From Xanthomonas sp. DAR 35659 (GTDB taxonomy: Bacteria > Pseudomonadota > Gammaproteobacteria > Xanthomonadales > Xanthomonadaceae), in contig NZ_CP162488.1 of assembly GCF_041242975.1 (NCBI RefSeq), positions 3,276,001 to 3,340,000 on the forward strand: a stretch of DNA of 64,000 bases. The letters run 5' to 3'. The position numbers and the translations under genes are program-made. Below are positions 51,719-61,174 of the stretch, piece after piece (the stretch's first letter is position 1; the number at the start of each line of letters is the position of its first letter). The notes beneath the pieces are model-generated. The model had not been told where the DNA came from. It did no database searches and saw only the letters and a program-made list of their open reading frames with translations.

Positions 51719-53290
51719 TTATTCCCCGTCGTCCTCTTCCAGCGCCAGCTCATCGCTGCGCAGCCCGGTGCGCGCGCCCCAGTGGTAGCAGCCGAAGGCG
51801 ATCGCCGCCACGCTCAGCGTGTCCCAGGGATGGGCGATCGCACCGATGCCGCCGAAGGTGCCCAGGTAGGACACCAGCAGCACCAGCGCGAAGAAACCGA
51901 TCAGCCACAGCGCGCCGCGCACCTGCCGCCACAGCTGCGCGCGCCCGGCCGCGCGCGGCAGCTTGTACAGCACGTACAGCGCGAACATGGCGATCTGCAG
52001 GCCGAGCAGCCACGACAGCGTGTTCCAGGTGGACCAGTACACGATCAGCGCGGCGACGATGAACGACAGCGGCCCGAGCACGCCCATGCCGCGCAGCAGG
52101 AACGGCCGCGGCAGGTCCGGTGCGCTGCGCCGCAGCGCGGCCACGGTGACCGGCGCCACCGCGTAGCTCAGCACCAGCGCCGCCGACACCACCTGGATCA
52201 GCGTCTCCCACGACGGGAACGGCAGGGTCCAGAACACCGACATCGCCAGGCTCAGCCACAGCGCCGGGCGCGGGATGCCGGACTTGGCGTCGACCCGGGT
52301 CAGCACCGGCAGGAAGCCGCCGCTGCGCGCCCAGCCGTAGACCACGCGCGGCGTGGCGTTCATGTAGATGTTGCCGGTGCCGCTGGGCGAGATCATCGCA
52401 TCGCAGATCACCAGCGCCGCCAGCCAGCCCATGCCCAGCGCCAGGGCGATGTCGTGGTACGGCAGCGAGAACGCCTTGTCGATGCCGCCCCAGCCCTGCG
52501 CGAGGTGCGCGGCCGGCACGCTGCCCAGGAACGCCAATTGCAGCAGCACGTAGATCACCGTGGACAGCGCCACCGACAGGATCAGCGCGATCGGGATGTT
52601 GCGCTGCGGGTCGCGCACCTCGCTGGCCACCGAGACGATCGGGGTCAGCCCGAGGTAGGCGAAGATGATGCCGCCGGCCGAGATCGCCGCCTCCACGCCG
52701 GCCGCGCCGAACGGCGCGAAGCCCTGCACGTGCAGGTTCTGCGGATTGAAGTGCGCCATCAGCAGCACGATGATCAGCACCGGCACCAGGAACTTGAACA
52801 CGCTGACGATGTTGTTGGCGGTGGCGAAGGTCTTGACGCTGTAGTAGTTGAGCAGGAAGAACAGCAGCAGCAGCGCGAACTGCAGCAGCCAGCCGGCCAC
52901 GCTGGGGTGGCTGCTGCCGGTCTGGTTCAACACCGGGAACCACGCCGCGGCGTACTGCCGCGCGGCCTCCACCTCGATCGCGATCAGGCTGGAGAACGCG
53001 ATCAGGGTGATGAAACCCATCAGCCAGCCGAGCAGCGCGCCGTGCGAATACTCCGGGTAGCGCACCACCCCGCCGGCGCGCGGCAGCGCCGCGCCGAGTT
53101 CGCAGTACACCAGGCCCAGCAGCAGCACCGCTACGCCGCCGGCGATCCACGACACGATGCCGGCCGGGCCGGCGATGGCCGACACATGGCTGGCCGAGAA
53201 CAGCCAGCCGGAGCCGAAGATCGAGCCGAGTCCGATGAAGGTCAGATCGGTCAGGCTCAGGCGCTTGTGGAACTTGCCTTGTGTGGTCAT
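51719..53290 (-). CDS. APC superfamily amino acid permease
   Basis: A 523-aa inner-membrane transporter with about 12-14 hydrophobic helices. The first helix carries the APC signature FIGLGSIFGSGWLFS (about residues 18-32). Others include GIVSWIAGGVAVLLLGLVYC, SAGGIIFAYLGLTPIVSVASE and CDAMISPSGTGNIYMNATPR. The C-terminal tail is acidic (LALEEDDGE). APC permeases import amino acids with protons. Its place in the hydroxyproline/peptide cluster suggests proline, hydroxyproline or related substrates; specificity is inferred from context. It is upstream of the second S9 gene and downstream of the repeat region. Confidence 0.9.
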   Translation of the reverse strand: MTTQGKFHKRLSLTDLTFIGLGSIFGSGWLFSASHVSAIAGPAGIVSWIAGGVAVLLLGLVYCELGAALPRAGGVVRYPEYSHGALLGWLMGFITLIAFSSLIAIEVEAARQYAAAWFPVLNQTGSSHPSVAGWLLQFALLLLFFLLNYYSVKTFATANNIVSVFKFLVPVLIIVLLMAHFNPQNLHVQGFAPFGAAGVEAAISAGGIIFAYLGLTPIVSVASEVRDPQRNIPIALILSVALSTVIYVLLQLAFLGSVPAAHLAQGWGGIDKAFSLPYHDIALALGMGWLAALVICDAMISPSGTGNIYMNATPRVVYGWARSGGFLPVLTRVDAKSGIPRPALWLSLAMSVFWTLPFPSWETLIQVVSAALVLSYAVAPVTVAALRRSAPDLPRPFLLRGMGVLGPLSFIVAALIVYWSTWNTLSWLLGLQIAMFALYVLYKLPRAAGRAQLWRQVRGALWLIGFFALVLLVSYLGTFGGIGAIAHPWDTLSVAAIAFGCYHWGARTGLRSDELALEEDDGE

Positions 53291-53758
53291 GGTGTCCCCG
53301 CTGAAAAGGTGTAACCGACGATGTCCAACTGCTGCTGCCCCCTTCTCCCCTCGGGAGAAGGTGCCCCGAAGGGGCGGATGAGGGTACGGGCGAAGCCTCG
53401 TGCACCCAACTCCGCGAGACGCTTTCGCGCCGTACCCTCACCCCAACCCCTCTCCCGGGGGGAGAGGGGCTAACGCTTTTCCTTCTCCCATCGGGAGAAG
53501 GTGCCCCGAAGGGGCGGATGAGGGTACGGGCGAAGCCTCGTGCACCTAACTCCGCGAGACGCTTTCGCGCCGTACCCTCACCCCAACCCCTCTCCCGAGG
53601 GGAGAGGGGCTAACGCTTTTCCTTCTCCCATCGGGAGAAGGTGCCCCGAAGGGGCGGATGAGGGTGCGAGCGAAGCCTCGTGCACCCAACTTCGCGAGAC
53701 GCTTTCGCGCCGCACCCTCACCCCAACCCCTCTCCCGAGGGGAGAGGGGCTTTCAGGC
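53291..53758. other. Gene-free spacer filled by tandem intergenic repeats
   Basis: The 468 bp between the DUF885 gene and the APC permease consist almost wholly of the three 140-bp units listed separately. About 50 bp next to the permease start are unique. Permease transcription must start within or read through these repeats. Confidence 0.7.
53341..53757 (+). repeat. Three tandem 140-bp units of a dispersed intergenic repeat
   Basis: Units begin with ccttctccc at 53341, 53481 and 53621, so the period is exactly 140 bp. Each unit has ccttctcccNtcgggagaag (a hairpin), gtgccccgaaggggc, gaagcctcgtgcacc, cgcgagacgctttcgcgcc and ends with ccctcaccccaacccctctc plus a second hairpin and ggggct. Units 1 and 2 share gtacgggcg / gccgtaccc; unit 3 has gtgcgagcg / gccgcaccc, with the two changes compensating each other across a long-range stem. 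A fourth, inverted copy lies at 49144-49266. Confidence 0.9.
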
Positions 53759-55579
53759 TCACTGTTTTGGCGCCTCCTCCGCCCAAGGCGACTTCCCACC
53801 CTCGGCGATGAAGCGGTCGATGCGCCGCTCCAGTACCGGCAGCGGCACCGAACCGGTTTCCAGGATCGCGTCGTGGAAGGCGCGGATGTCGAACTTCTCG
53901 CCAAGCGCGGCTTCGGCCTTGCGGCGCAGCTCGATGATCTTCAGTTCGCCCAGGTAATAGGACAGCGCCTGCCCCGGCCAGGCGATGTAGCGGTCGACCT
54001 CGGTGGTGACCTCGTGCTCGCTCAGCGCGGTGTTGTCGCGCAGGTAGGCGATCGCCTGTTCGCGGGTCCAGCCCTTGTGGTGGATGCCGGTGTCGATCAC
54101 CAGCCGGCACGCGCGCCACATCTGGTAGGTCAGGTAGCCGAAGCGGTCGTACGGGGTGTCGTACATGCCCATCTCCTGCCCCAGGTACTCCGAGTACAGC
54201 GCCCAACCCTCGCCATAGGCGGAGATGTAGCCGTAGCGGCGGAAGTCCGGCAGGCCCTGCTGCTCTGCCGCCAGCGGCATCTGCAAGGCATGGCCGGGCG
54301 AGGATTCGTGCAGGGTCAGCGCGGTCAGGTTGTACAGCGGGCGCGACGGCAGATCGTAGGTGTTGACCAGGTAGATGCCCGGGCCGCCGCGGCCGCCGGT
54401 GTAGAACGGCGCCAGGTCCGGCGGCACCGGCTCGATCGCGAAGCGCTGCCGCGGCAGCCGGCCGATGTAGTCGCCGACCTTGGCGTCCACGCGCTTGGCG
54501 ATCCACGCCGCCTGCTTGAGCAGTTCTTCCGGCGTCTTCGGATAGAACTGCGGATCGGTGCGCAGGAAGTGCAGGAACGCCGGGAAGGTCGCCTGCCCCT
54601 TCGGCGCGACGAAGCCGCTGGCGGCGATGGTCTGGTCCATCTGCTTGCGCAGCTTGGCCACTTCCTGCAGCCCGATCTGGTGGATCTGCTCGGGCGACAG
54701 CTCCAGCGTGGTGTATTCGCGGATCTGCGCGCGGTAGTACGCCTTGCCGTCGGGCAGCGCCTCGCCGGACAGCGTGGTGCGCGCCTTGGGCTGGTACTCC
54801 TCGCGCATGAACCGCAGCAGTTCGGTGTAGGCAGGCACCACGCTGTGCGCGATCGCATCCAGCGCCTGCTTGCGCAACTGCGCCTGCACGTCGGCCGGGA
54901 TGCTGGCCGGCATCTGCTTGAACGGCGTGTAGAACAGGTTCGCCTCGCCGCCGGCGTTGGCGACGTCGGCGATGGACTGGTCGCGGCCGGCCAGGGTCAC
55001 CCGCGGCTGGCTGAAACCGCGCGCCAGGCCGGCGCGCATGTTGACGATCTGCTCGTCGAAATAGCGCGGGATGTCGGCCAGGATCTTCAGGTAGCGCTGG
55101 TAGTCGTCGCGGGTGCGCAAGGTGGCGCGGGCGCTGAAGCCCAGGTTGCTCCAGAACGCGGTGTCGCTGTTGAACGGCATTTCCCAGGCGCGGAAGCGCT
55201 GCTGGTCCAGGAACACCGCGATCTGCTGGCGATAGACCTGGTAGTTCACCTGGTCCTGCGCCGACAGTTGCGCCGGGTCGATCGCGTCCAGTTCGCGCAG
55301 CACCTGCTGCCAGTACGCGGTGCGCTGGTTCTGCGTGGCCACGTCCACCTTGGGCAGGTGGTCGGCCGGCGCGCCCTGGCTGTCCTCGTCGTCGGCGCCG
55401 GCCGATTGCTCCTGGCGCCATTTCCACTCGCGCAGATAGAGCGCCTTGAAGCGCGCCGCGGCGTCGCCGGGCGTCGCGGCGGCATGCGCCGGTTCGGTGG
55501 CGATGGCGGCACCCTGCCCTGCGAACGCGCCCAGCATCGCCAGCAACAGCGGCGCGCGGAATCGGGAAGTCAGGCTCAT
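53759..55579 (-). CDS. DUF885 family zinc peptidase, first paralogue
   Basis: A 606-aa exported protein (signal MSLTSRFRAPLLLAMLGAFA, cleaved near GQGAA). The DUF885 domain spans most of the chain. The metal site is HESSPGHALQ (His424, Glu425 and His430), with the third ligand probably in EGWALYSEYLGQEMGMY. Related regions are SPEQIHQIGLQEVAKL and ALSYYLGELKIIELR. DUF885 proteins are related to M32/M3-like gluzincins and several are peptidases. The start overlaps the next paralogue's stop by 4 nt. Periplasmic; probably trims peptides for the hydroxyproline pathway, which is inferred from its place in the cluster. Confidence 0.88.
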   Translation of the reverse strand: MSLTSRFRAPLLLAMLGAFAGQGAAIATEPAHAAATPGDAAARFKALYLREWKWRQEQSAGADDEDSQGAPADHLPKVDVATQNQRTAYWQQVLRELDAIDPAQLSAQDQVNYQVYRQQIAVFLDQQRFRAWEMPFNSDTAFWSNLGFSARATLRTRDDYQRYLKILADIPRYFDEQIVNMRAGLARGFSQPRVTLAGRDQSIADVANAGGEANLFYTPFKQMPASIPADVQAQLRKQALDAIAHSVVPAYTELLRFMREEYQPKARTTLSGEALPDGKAYYRAQIREYTTLELSPEQIHQIGLQEVAKLRKQMDQTIAASGFVAPKGQATFPAFLHFLRTDPQFYPKTPEELLKQAAWIAKRVDAKVGDYIGRLPRQRFAIEPVPPDLAPFYTGGRGGPGIYLVNTYDLPSRPLYNLTALTLHESSPGHALQMPLAAEQQGLPDFRRYGYISAYGEGWALYSEYLGQEMGMYDTPYDRFGYLTYQMWRACRLVIDTGIHHKGWTREQAIAYLRDNTALSEHEVTTEVDRYIAWPGQALSYYLGELKIIELRRKAEAALGEKFDIRAFHDAILETGSVPLPVLERRIDRFIAEGGKSPWAEEAPKQ

Positions 55580-57396
55580 TGCGATGTCTCCGGAGTGGCG
55601 GGGGCGCCGGCCTCGACCTGCGCGATCCAGGCGTCGATGCGGGCGTCGAGCAGGTCCAGCGGCATCGCGCCGCCGCCGAGGATCTGGTCATGGAAGGCGC
55701 GGATGTCGAAGCGCGCGCCGAGGGCGCGCTTGGCCTTCTCGCGCAGCGCCAGGATGTCCAGCTCGCCGAGCTTGTAGCCCAGCGCCTGGCCCGGCCAGGC
55801 CACGTAGCGGTCGGTCTCGGCCTGGATGCTCGGCTCGTCGTCGGAGGGATGCGCGTGGAAGAAGTCGATCATCTGCTGCCGGGTCCAGCGCTTGTAGTGC
55901 ACGCCGGTGTCCAGCACCAGGCGGTTGGCGCGCAGCAGTTCGCCGGCCAGGCGGCCATAGTCGCTGTAGGGATCCTTGTAGAACCCCACGTCCTTGCCCA
56001 GCTTCTCGGCGTACAGCGCCCAGCCTTCGACATAGGCGTTGTAGGCCGACTGCTGGCGGAACGGCGGCAGCGGCAGGCCCTGCGCGAGCGAGATCTGCAG
56101 GTGATGGCCGGGCACGCCCTCGTGGTAGGCGGTGGCCTCGATGTTGACCAGGGTGCGCTGCGCGTGATCGCTGGTGTTGACCATCACCAGCGCCGGCTTG
56201 CTGCCCTGCGCGTCGCTCTGCCAGTACTCCGCGCCCGGCGCGGTGCTACGGAAGTCGGCCATCGCGCGCACTTCCAAGGGCGTCTTCGGCAAGCGACCGA
56301 ACAGCTTGGGCAATTGCGGCTGCATCTGCGCGATGTCGTCGCGGTAGCGCTGCAGGATCTGTTCGCGCGAGCTGGCGAAGAATCTGCGGTCATGCGCCAC
56401 CGCCTTGCGCAGCGCGGCCAGGTCGGCATAGCCGAGCTGCCTGGCGATGGCGCTCATCTCGCCTTCGATGCGCGCCACTTCGGCCAGGCCGATCTGGTGG
56501 ATCTGCTCCGGCGACTTGTCGGTGGTGGTCTGGGTGTGGATGGCGTAGCGGTAGCGGCGCTCGCCATCGGGTAGCGCCCACAGCCCTTCCTGCGCACGGC
56601 CCTGCGGCGCGTACTCGTCGGCGACGAAGTCGGCCAGCTTGCGATAGGCCGGCCGCACCTGCTGGTCGATCGCCGCCAGCATCGCCGCGCGCAGGCGCGG
56701 ACGCTCGGCCGCCGGCACCGCCTCGGGGAAGCTCTTGAGCGGCAGCGCGAACGGGCTGTCGGCGCCGGCCGGCGCGGCGATCTCGCGCACCTGCGCCGGA
56801 ATGCGTTCGAGCAGGTATTTCGGCTGGATCAGCCCCTGCTTGGCGCCGGCGCGCGACAGCGCCACCACCTGGTCGAGCAAGGCCGGGATCGCCTGCAGGC
56901 GCTTGATGTAGTCCTCGTAGTCCTTGACGCTGGCGAACGGGAACGCCTGCGCATAGCCCGGCAACGTCAGTTGGATCCCGCCGACCGGCTCCAGCGGCAT
57001 CGCGTCGTTGTTCAGTGCGATCGCCTCCAGCCGGTCGCGCAGTTCGCGCCGCATCATCTGCAGGCTCAACTGGTCCTGCGCCGACAGCGCCTTGGCGTCG
57101 ATCGCCTCGAAGCGCTTCAGGAAATCCTGCGTGGCCGCCTGCTCGGCCTGCAGCGCCGCCGGCGAATAGTCGCTCCAGCGGTCGTTGTAGCGGGTATCGC
57201 CGATGATGCTGGCGAACTCCGGGTGGAGCGCGAGCTGGTACTGCCACTGCGCATCGAGCAAGGCGGCGAAGGCCTGCGCCGGCGCCTGTGCAGGCGGTGC
57301 CGCCGCGGCGGTCGGTGGCGGCGGCGATGCCGGCTGGCAGGCGACCAGCAGGACCGCGACCAGCGCGGCGGGAACGAACAGGCGGGCGCGGCTCAT
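55576..57396 (-). CDS. DUF885 family zinc peptidase, second paralogue (lipoprotein)
   Basis: A 606-aa lipoprotein (lipobox LLVAC, Cys20, then a Pro/Ala-rich linker QPASPPPPTAAAAPPAQA). The metal-binding motif is HEGVPGHHLQ (His425 to His431), with EGWALYAEKLGKDVGFY as the third-ligand helix. It is the same length as its downstream neighbour and shares SPEQIHQIGLAEVARI and WPGQALGYKLGELDILALR, so the pair arose by tandem duplication and then took different anchoring: one soluble, one lipid-anchored. It ends with a 4-nt overlap to the neighbour. Different peptide preferences are likely but not shown. Confidence 0.88.
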   Translation of the reverse strand: MSRARLFVPAALVAVLLVACQPASPPPPTAAAAPPAQAPAQAFAALLDAQWQYQLALHPEFASIIGDTRYNDRWSDYSPAALQAEQAATQDFLKRFEAIDAKALSAQDQLSLQMMRRELRDRLEAIALNNDAMPLEPVGGIQLTLPGYAQAFPFASVKDYEDYIKRLQAIPALLDQVVALSRAGAKQGLIQPKYLLERIPAQVREIAAPAGADSPFALPLKSFPEAVPAAERPRLRAAMLAAIDQQVRPAYRKLADFVADEYAPQGRAQEGLWALPDGERRYRYAIHTQTTTDKSPEQIHQIGLAEVARIEGEMSAIARQLGYADLAALRKAVAHDRRFFASSREQILQRYRDDIAQMQPQLPKLFGRLPKTPLEVRAMADFRSTAPGAEYWQSDAQGSKPALVMVNTSDHAQRTLVNIEATAYHEGVPGHHLQISLAQGLPLPPFRQQSAYNAYVEGWALYAEKLGKDVGFYKDPYSDYGRLAGELLRANRLVLDTGVHYKRWTRQQMIDFFHAHPSDDEPSIQAETDRYVAWPGQALGYKLGELDILALREKAKRALGARFDIRAFHDQILGGGAMPLDLLDARIDAWIAQVEAGAPATPETSQ

Positions 57397-57469
57397 CGAC
57401 AGGCTCCGGAAGACAGGCGCACCGTGCGCACGACGGCACGGTGCAGAGGCGAGACGGCCGCCACGCGCA

Positions 57470-58678
57470 TCAGGCGAACGGCCGGTCGATCGCCGGCGAC
57501 GGTGGGGTGAACCACTGCGCGCCGTGTTCGGTGACGTAGAAGTGGTCCTCCAGGCGCACCCCGAACTCGCCCGGCACCACGATCATCGGCTCGTTGCTGC
57601 AGCACATGCCCGGCGCCAGTGGCAACGCGTTTCCGCGCACCAGGTACGGCGCCTCGTGGATGCTCATGCCGCAGCCGTGACCGGTGCGGTGCGGCAGCCC
57701 CGGCAAGCGGTAGTCCGGGCCCAGGCCCGCGGCCTGCAGCACCTCGCGCGCGGCCTGGTCCACCGCCGCGCAGCTCACGCCTGGACGCACCGCGGCGAAC
57801 GCCGCCGCCTGCGCGTCGTGTTCCAGTTGCCAGATGCGCCGCTGCTGCTCAGTGGGCTCGCCGAAGATGTAGGTACGGGTGATGTCGGAGTGGTAGCCCT
57901 GCACGGTGCAGCCGGTATCGATCAGCACCAGGTCGCCGGGGCGCAGCGCCTGCACCCCGGGGATGCCGTGCGGATAGGCGGTGGCGTGGCCGAACTGCAC
58001 GATGCAGAAGGTCGAGCCATTGTCGGCGCCGAGCGCGCGGTGCGCCTGATCGATGAAGCGGACCAGTTCGGCGCTGGTGATGCCCTCGTGGATCAGACCC
58101 GCGGCCAGCCGCTGCACATGCAGGGTCATGTCGCAGGCCTGCTGCATCAGCGCCAGTTCCGCCGCCGACTTGCGCATCCGGCAGCCGTCCACGATCGGCG
58201 CCGCATCACGGATCGCGATCTTTTCCAGCACCTTGCTCAAGCCGCTGTGCACGGCGAAGGCCGCGCCCGGGTCCAGCGCCAGCGCCTGCGCACCGAGGTC
58301 GCTCAGCGCCTCGGCGACCAGCGCGTGCGGGTCCTCATGTTCTTCCCACAGCCGCTTGCGCACCGCGATGTGCAGCACCGCGTCCAGCGAGCCCTCCTCG
58401 AACGCCGGGCAGATCAGCAGCGGGTCGCCCTCGGCGGTGAGCAGCATCGCCACCAGCCGCTCGCTGGCGCCCCACGGCACGCCGGTGAAGTAGCGCAGCG
58501 AGGCGCCGGCGCAGATCAACAGCGCATCGGCGCCGTGCGCGCGCAGCAGGTCGCGCGCGCGCGCCAGCCGCTGCTGGTACTCCTGCGGCTGGATCGGCGG
58601 CGCCGGATGCGGCCACGGCGCCAGTTGCGCCTGCGCCATGGCCAGACTCAGCCCGCCGATCTGCGCGGCCGCGCTCAT
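57470..58678 (-). CDS. M24 family Xaa-Pro-type peptidase
   Basis: A 402-aa cytoplasmic metallopeptidase. The N-terminal creatinase-like domain (about 30-165) precedes the pita-bread catalytic domain (about 175-395). Metal ligands are visible as Asp in LVLIDTGC, Asp in HSDITRTYIFG, His in GHGCGMSIHEAPYL, Glu in CSNEPMIVV and Glu in VRLEDHFYV. M24B enzymes split X-Pro dipeptides or remove N-terminal residues before Pro. The ATG at 58678 overlaps the aldehyde dehydrogenase stop by 4 nt, which ties it to hydroxyproline catabolism; X-Hyp dipeptides are a likely substrate. Confidence 0.9.
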   Translation of the reverse strand: MSAAAQIGGLSLAMAQAQLAPWPHPAPPIQPQEYQQRLARARDLLRAHGADALLICAGASLRYFTGVPWGASERLVAMLLTAEGDPLLICPAFEEGSLDAVLHIAVRKRLWEEHEDPHALVAEALSDLGAQALALDPGAAFAVHSGLSKVLEKIAIRDAAPIVDGCRMRKSAAELALMQQACDMTLHVQRLAAGLIHEGITSAELVRFIDQAHRALGADNGSTFCIVQFGHATAYPHGIPGVQALRPGDLVLIDTGCTVQGYHSDITRTYIFGEPTEQQRRIWQLEHDAQAAAFAAVRPGVSCAAVDQAAREVLQAAGLGPDYRLPGLPHRTGHGCGMSIHEAPYLVRGNALPLAPGMCCSNEPMIVVPGEFGVRLEDHFYVTEHGAQWFTPPSPAIDRPFA

Positions 58679-60261
58679 GCCGTGCGCTCCACGTCGGCCA
58701 CGCTCCACTGGCCGTCGATCAGCCGCTGCACGCCGCCGGGATTGCGGTCGCGCAGCAGCTCCGGCAGCAAGGCGTCGGGCAGGCCGTCGTAGCTGTGCAG
58801 CGCGGCGAAGCGACGGATCGCCGCCGGCATGCCGACCGCGGTGAAGCCCGGATGGCCGGTGCTCGGGTACGGCCCGCCATGGTTCATGGCCGGACTCACC
58901 GCCACGCCGGTCGGCATCTTGTTGCAGATCAGCCGACCGACCCGCGGCCGCAGCGCCGCGGCCACCGCGGCGAAGGTCAGATCGTCGCTGCCGTCGGCGG
59001 CGCGGTACACGGTGCCGGTGAGGTTGCCTTCCAGGCTGTGCGCCAGCGCGGTCATCTGCGCCAGGCCGGCGGCGCGCACCACCAGGCTGACCGGACCGAA
59101 CGCCTCGGTCTGCAACGCCTCCGGCTGCTGCAGGAAGGCCTGCGCCGACACCGCCAGCAGGGTCGGCGCATGCCGGTAGCCCGGCTCCGGCGCCGCGTCG
59201 CCGCCGGCCAGCACGCTGGCGCCGGCGTTGCGCAGCGTGGCCACGCCGCGCTGCAGGTGCTCGAGCACGCCGCGCGAGAACAGCAGGCTGGGCGCGGCCG
59301 CGGCGAAGTGCGCGGCCGCGGCGGCGACGAAGGCATCGCCGTCCTCGCCCTCGGGCACCACCAGGATGCCGGGATTGGTGCAGAACTGGCCGCTGCCCAT
59401 CGTGCACGAGGCGAAGAACTCCTGCGCCAGCGCCTCGCCGCGCTCGGCCAGCACGCCCGGCAGCAGGAACACCGGATTGACGCTGGACAGTTCGACGTAG
59501 GCCAGCACCCCGGCGCGGTCGGCCGCGGCCTTCAGCGCCAGCCCGCCGGCGCGGCTGCCGGTGAAACCGATCGCGCCCAGCCGCGTATCGCCGGCCAGTT
59601 CCAGGCCCAGCGTGCTGTCGAAGTGATACAGCAACTGCACCGCCGCCGCCGGCAGGCCGTTGTCCAGCAAGGCCTGGTGCGCGAGTTGCGCCAGGCGCTG
59701 GCTGGTGGCCGGATGCGAGGGATGCGCCTTGGCGATGACCGGGTTGCGCGCGGCGATCGCCGAGGCGAAATCGCTGCCGGCCACGGCATTGAAGGCGAAC
59801 GGGAAATTGTTCGGCCCGAACACCAGCACCGGCTTGTGCAGCGGCCCCAACTGCGCGCGCAGCCCGGCCGCGGTGTCGATCACCGGCTGCGTCCAGCTAT
59901 GGCTGCGCACCGCCTGCGCGGCCTGGCGCAACTGCCCGCTGGCGCGCGGCAGTTCCACCTTGGCCAGGCGCGGCTCGGTCGGCAGGCCGGTCTCGGCATG
60001 CGCCAGCGCGACCAGGCGCTCCAGGTCGGCCTCGATCGCCGCGGCGTAGGCGTCCAGAAAACCGGCGATACGCTCGGGCGAAGCGGCGGCCAGCGCGTCG
60101 GCGACCAGCACCGCCGCGCTCAGCGCCGCCTCCAGGTCGGCGGCGCCGCTGATCGGGAACTCCGGCCCGAACGCGCCGCCGTCGCGCGGATCCTCGGCGC
60201 GGAAACCGCCGCGCGCTTCCAGCGACGGCTGCCAGTGGCCGGCGAGCAACAGCGGCTGCAT
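58675..60261 (-). CDS. Alpha-ketoglutarate semialdehyde (2,5-dioxovalerate) dehydrogenase
   Basis: A 528-aa aldehyde dehydrogenase of the long NADP-type KGSADH group. Catalytic marks are Glu257 in YVELSSVNP and Cys294 in GSGQFCTNPG. The cofactor region is FGPNNFPFAFN and IAKAHPSHPATS, and the family-specific YHFDSTLGLEL is present. It oxidises 2-oxoglutarate semialdehyde to 2-oxoglutarate, the last step of hydroxyproline catabolism. The ATG at 60261 is preferred because gaggt lies 4 nt upstream; a GTG at 60267 is possible. It is 7 nt after the DapA-like gene and overlaps the M24 gene by 4 nt. Confidence 0.94.
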   Translation of the reverse strand: MQPLLLAGHWQPSLEARGGFRAEDPRDGGAFGPEFPISGAADLEAALSAAVLVADALAAASPERIAGFLDAYAAAIEADLERLVALAHAETGLPTEPRLAKVELPRASGQLRQAAQAVRSHSWTQPVIDTAAGLRAQLGPLHKPVLVFGPNNFPFAFNAVAGSDFASAIAARNPVIAKAHPSHPATSQRLAQLAHQALLDNGLPAAAVQLLYHFDSTLGLELAGDTRLGAIGFTGSRAGGLALKAAADRAGVLAYVELSSVNPVFLLPGVLAERGEALAQEFFASCTMGSGQFCTNPGILVVPEGEDGDAFVAAAAAHFAAAAPSLLFSRGVLEHLQRGVATLRNAGASVLAGGDAAPEPGYRHAPTLLAVSAQAFLQQPEALQTEAFGPVSLVVRAAGLAQMTALAHSLEGNLTGTVYRAADGSDDLTFAAVAAALRPRVGRLICNKMPTGVAVSPAMNHGGPYPSTGHPGFTAVGMPAAIRRFAALHSYDGLPDALLPELLRDRNPGGVQRLIDGQWSVADVERTA

Positions 60262-60268
60262 GCTCACC

Positions 60269-61174
60269 TCAGACTCCGGGATGGGTGGCGATGGCGTGGT
60301 CGATCACCTTCAGCGCCGCTTCGCGCTCGGCGCCTTCGATGACCAGGCGCGGCGCGCGCACGCGCTCGCTGCCCAGGCCGACCTTCTCCTGCACCAGCTT
60401 GATCAGCTGCACGAACTTGGGCACGGTGTCCAGGCGCAGCAGCGGCAGGAACCAGTCGTACAGCGCCTTGGCCGCCGGGTAACCGCCGTCGCGGGCCAGT
60501 TCGAACAGCTTCACCGACTCCTTCGGATACGCGTTGACCAGGCCGGCGATCCAGCCCTTGGCGCCCATGCTGATGCCTTCCACGATCGCATCGTCCATGC
60601 CCACCAGCAGCACCAGGCGATCGTTCAGCAGTTCGCCCAGCGCGGCGAAGCGGCGCACGTCGCCGGAGGATTCCTTGACTGCTTCCAGGTTGGGGAACTC
60701 GGCTGCCAACTCGGCGATCTGCGCCGGGCTGAAATCGGTCTTGTAGGCCACCGGGTTGTTGTACAGGATCGCCGGCAGATCGGTGGCGGCGATCACCGCG
60801 CGCATGTGCGCGCCCATCTCGCGCCAGTCGGTGGAATACACGTACGGCGGCAGCACCATGATGCCGCCGCAGCCGACCTGCTTGGCCGCCTGCGCCAGGC
60901 GCACGGCCTCGTCGGTGGACAGCGCGGCGATGCCCGGCACCACCGGGATGCGGCCGCCCAGCGCCTGCACCAGGGTCTTCAGGATCGCGACCTTGTCGTC
61001 GAAGCTGAGCGTGGCCGCCTCGCCGAGCGAGCCCAGCGGCACGATCGCGGTGCAGCCGGCGTCGGCCATGAGTTGCGCATGCTTGGCCAGGAACGCGTGG
61101 TCGATGCTGCCGTCGGCATTGAACGGGGTGGTGATGGCCGGCAGCACGCCGTACCAGAAGGAAGCCTTGCTCAT
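60269..61174 (-). CDS. DapA-family 1-pyrroline-4-hydroxy-2-carboxylate deaminase
   Basis: A 301-aa class I aldolase-fold protein. The Schiff-base lysine is Lys167 in EAVKESSGD and the partner tyrosine is Tyr138 in ILYNNP. The pyruvate-binding GSLGEAATLS replaces the GTTGE of true DapA, as in the hydroxyproline-pathway deaminases. It would convert 1-pyrroline-4-hydroxy-2-carboxylate to alpha-ketoglutarate semialdehyde and ammonia. The assignment rests on the operon: dehydrogenase subunits upstream, KGSADH downstream. The start overlaps the preceding gene by 4 nt (ATGA). Cytoplasmic tetramer by family knowledge. Confidence 0.92.
   Translation of the reverse strand: MSKASFWYGVLPAITTPFNADGSIDHAFLAKHAQLMADAGCTAIVPLGSLGEAATLSFDDKVAILKTLVQALGGRIPVVPGIAALSTDEAVRLAQAAKQVGCGGIMVLPPYVYSTDWREMGAHMRAVIAATDLPAILYNNPVAYKTDFSPAQIAELAAEFPNLEAVKESSGDVRRFAALGELLNDRLVLLVGMDDAIVEGISMGAKGWIAGLVNAYPKESVKLFELARDGGYPAAKALYDWFLPLLRLDTVPKFVQLIKLVQEKVGLGSERVRAPRLVIEGAEREAALKVIDHAIATHPGV

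Noticed and set aside
53341..53757. CRISPR array from the regular 140-bp spacing
   Set aside because: Units are long and similar over their full length, with no short repeat and unique spacer pattern; no cas genes are nearby.
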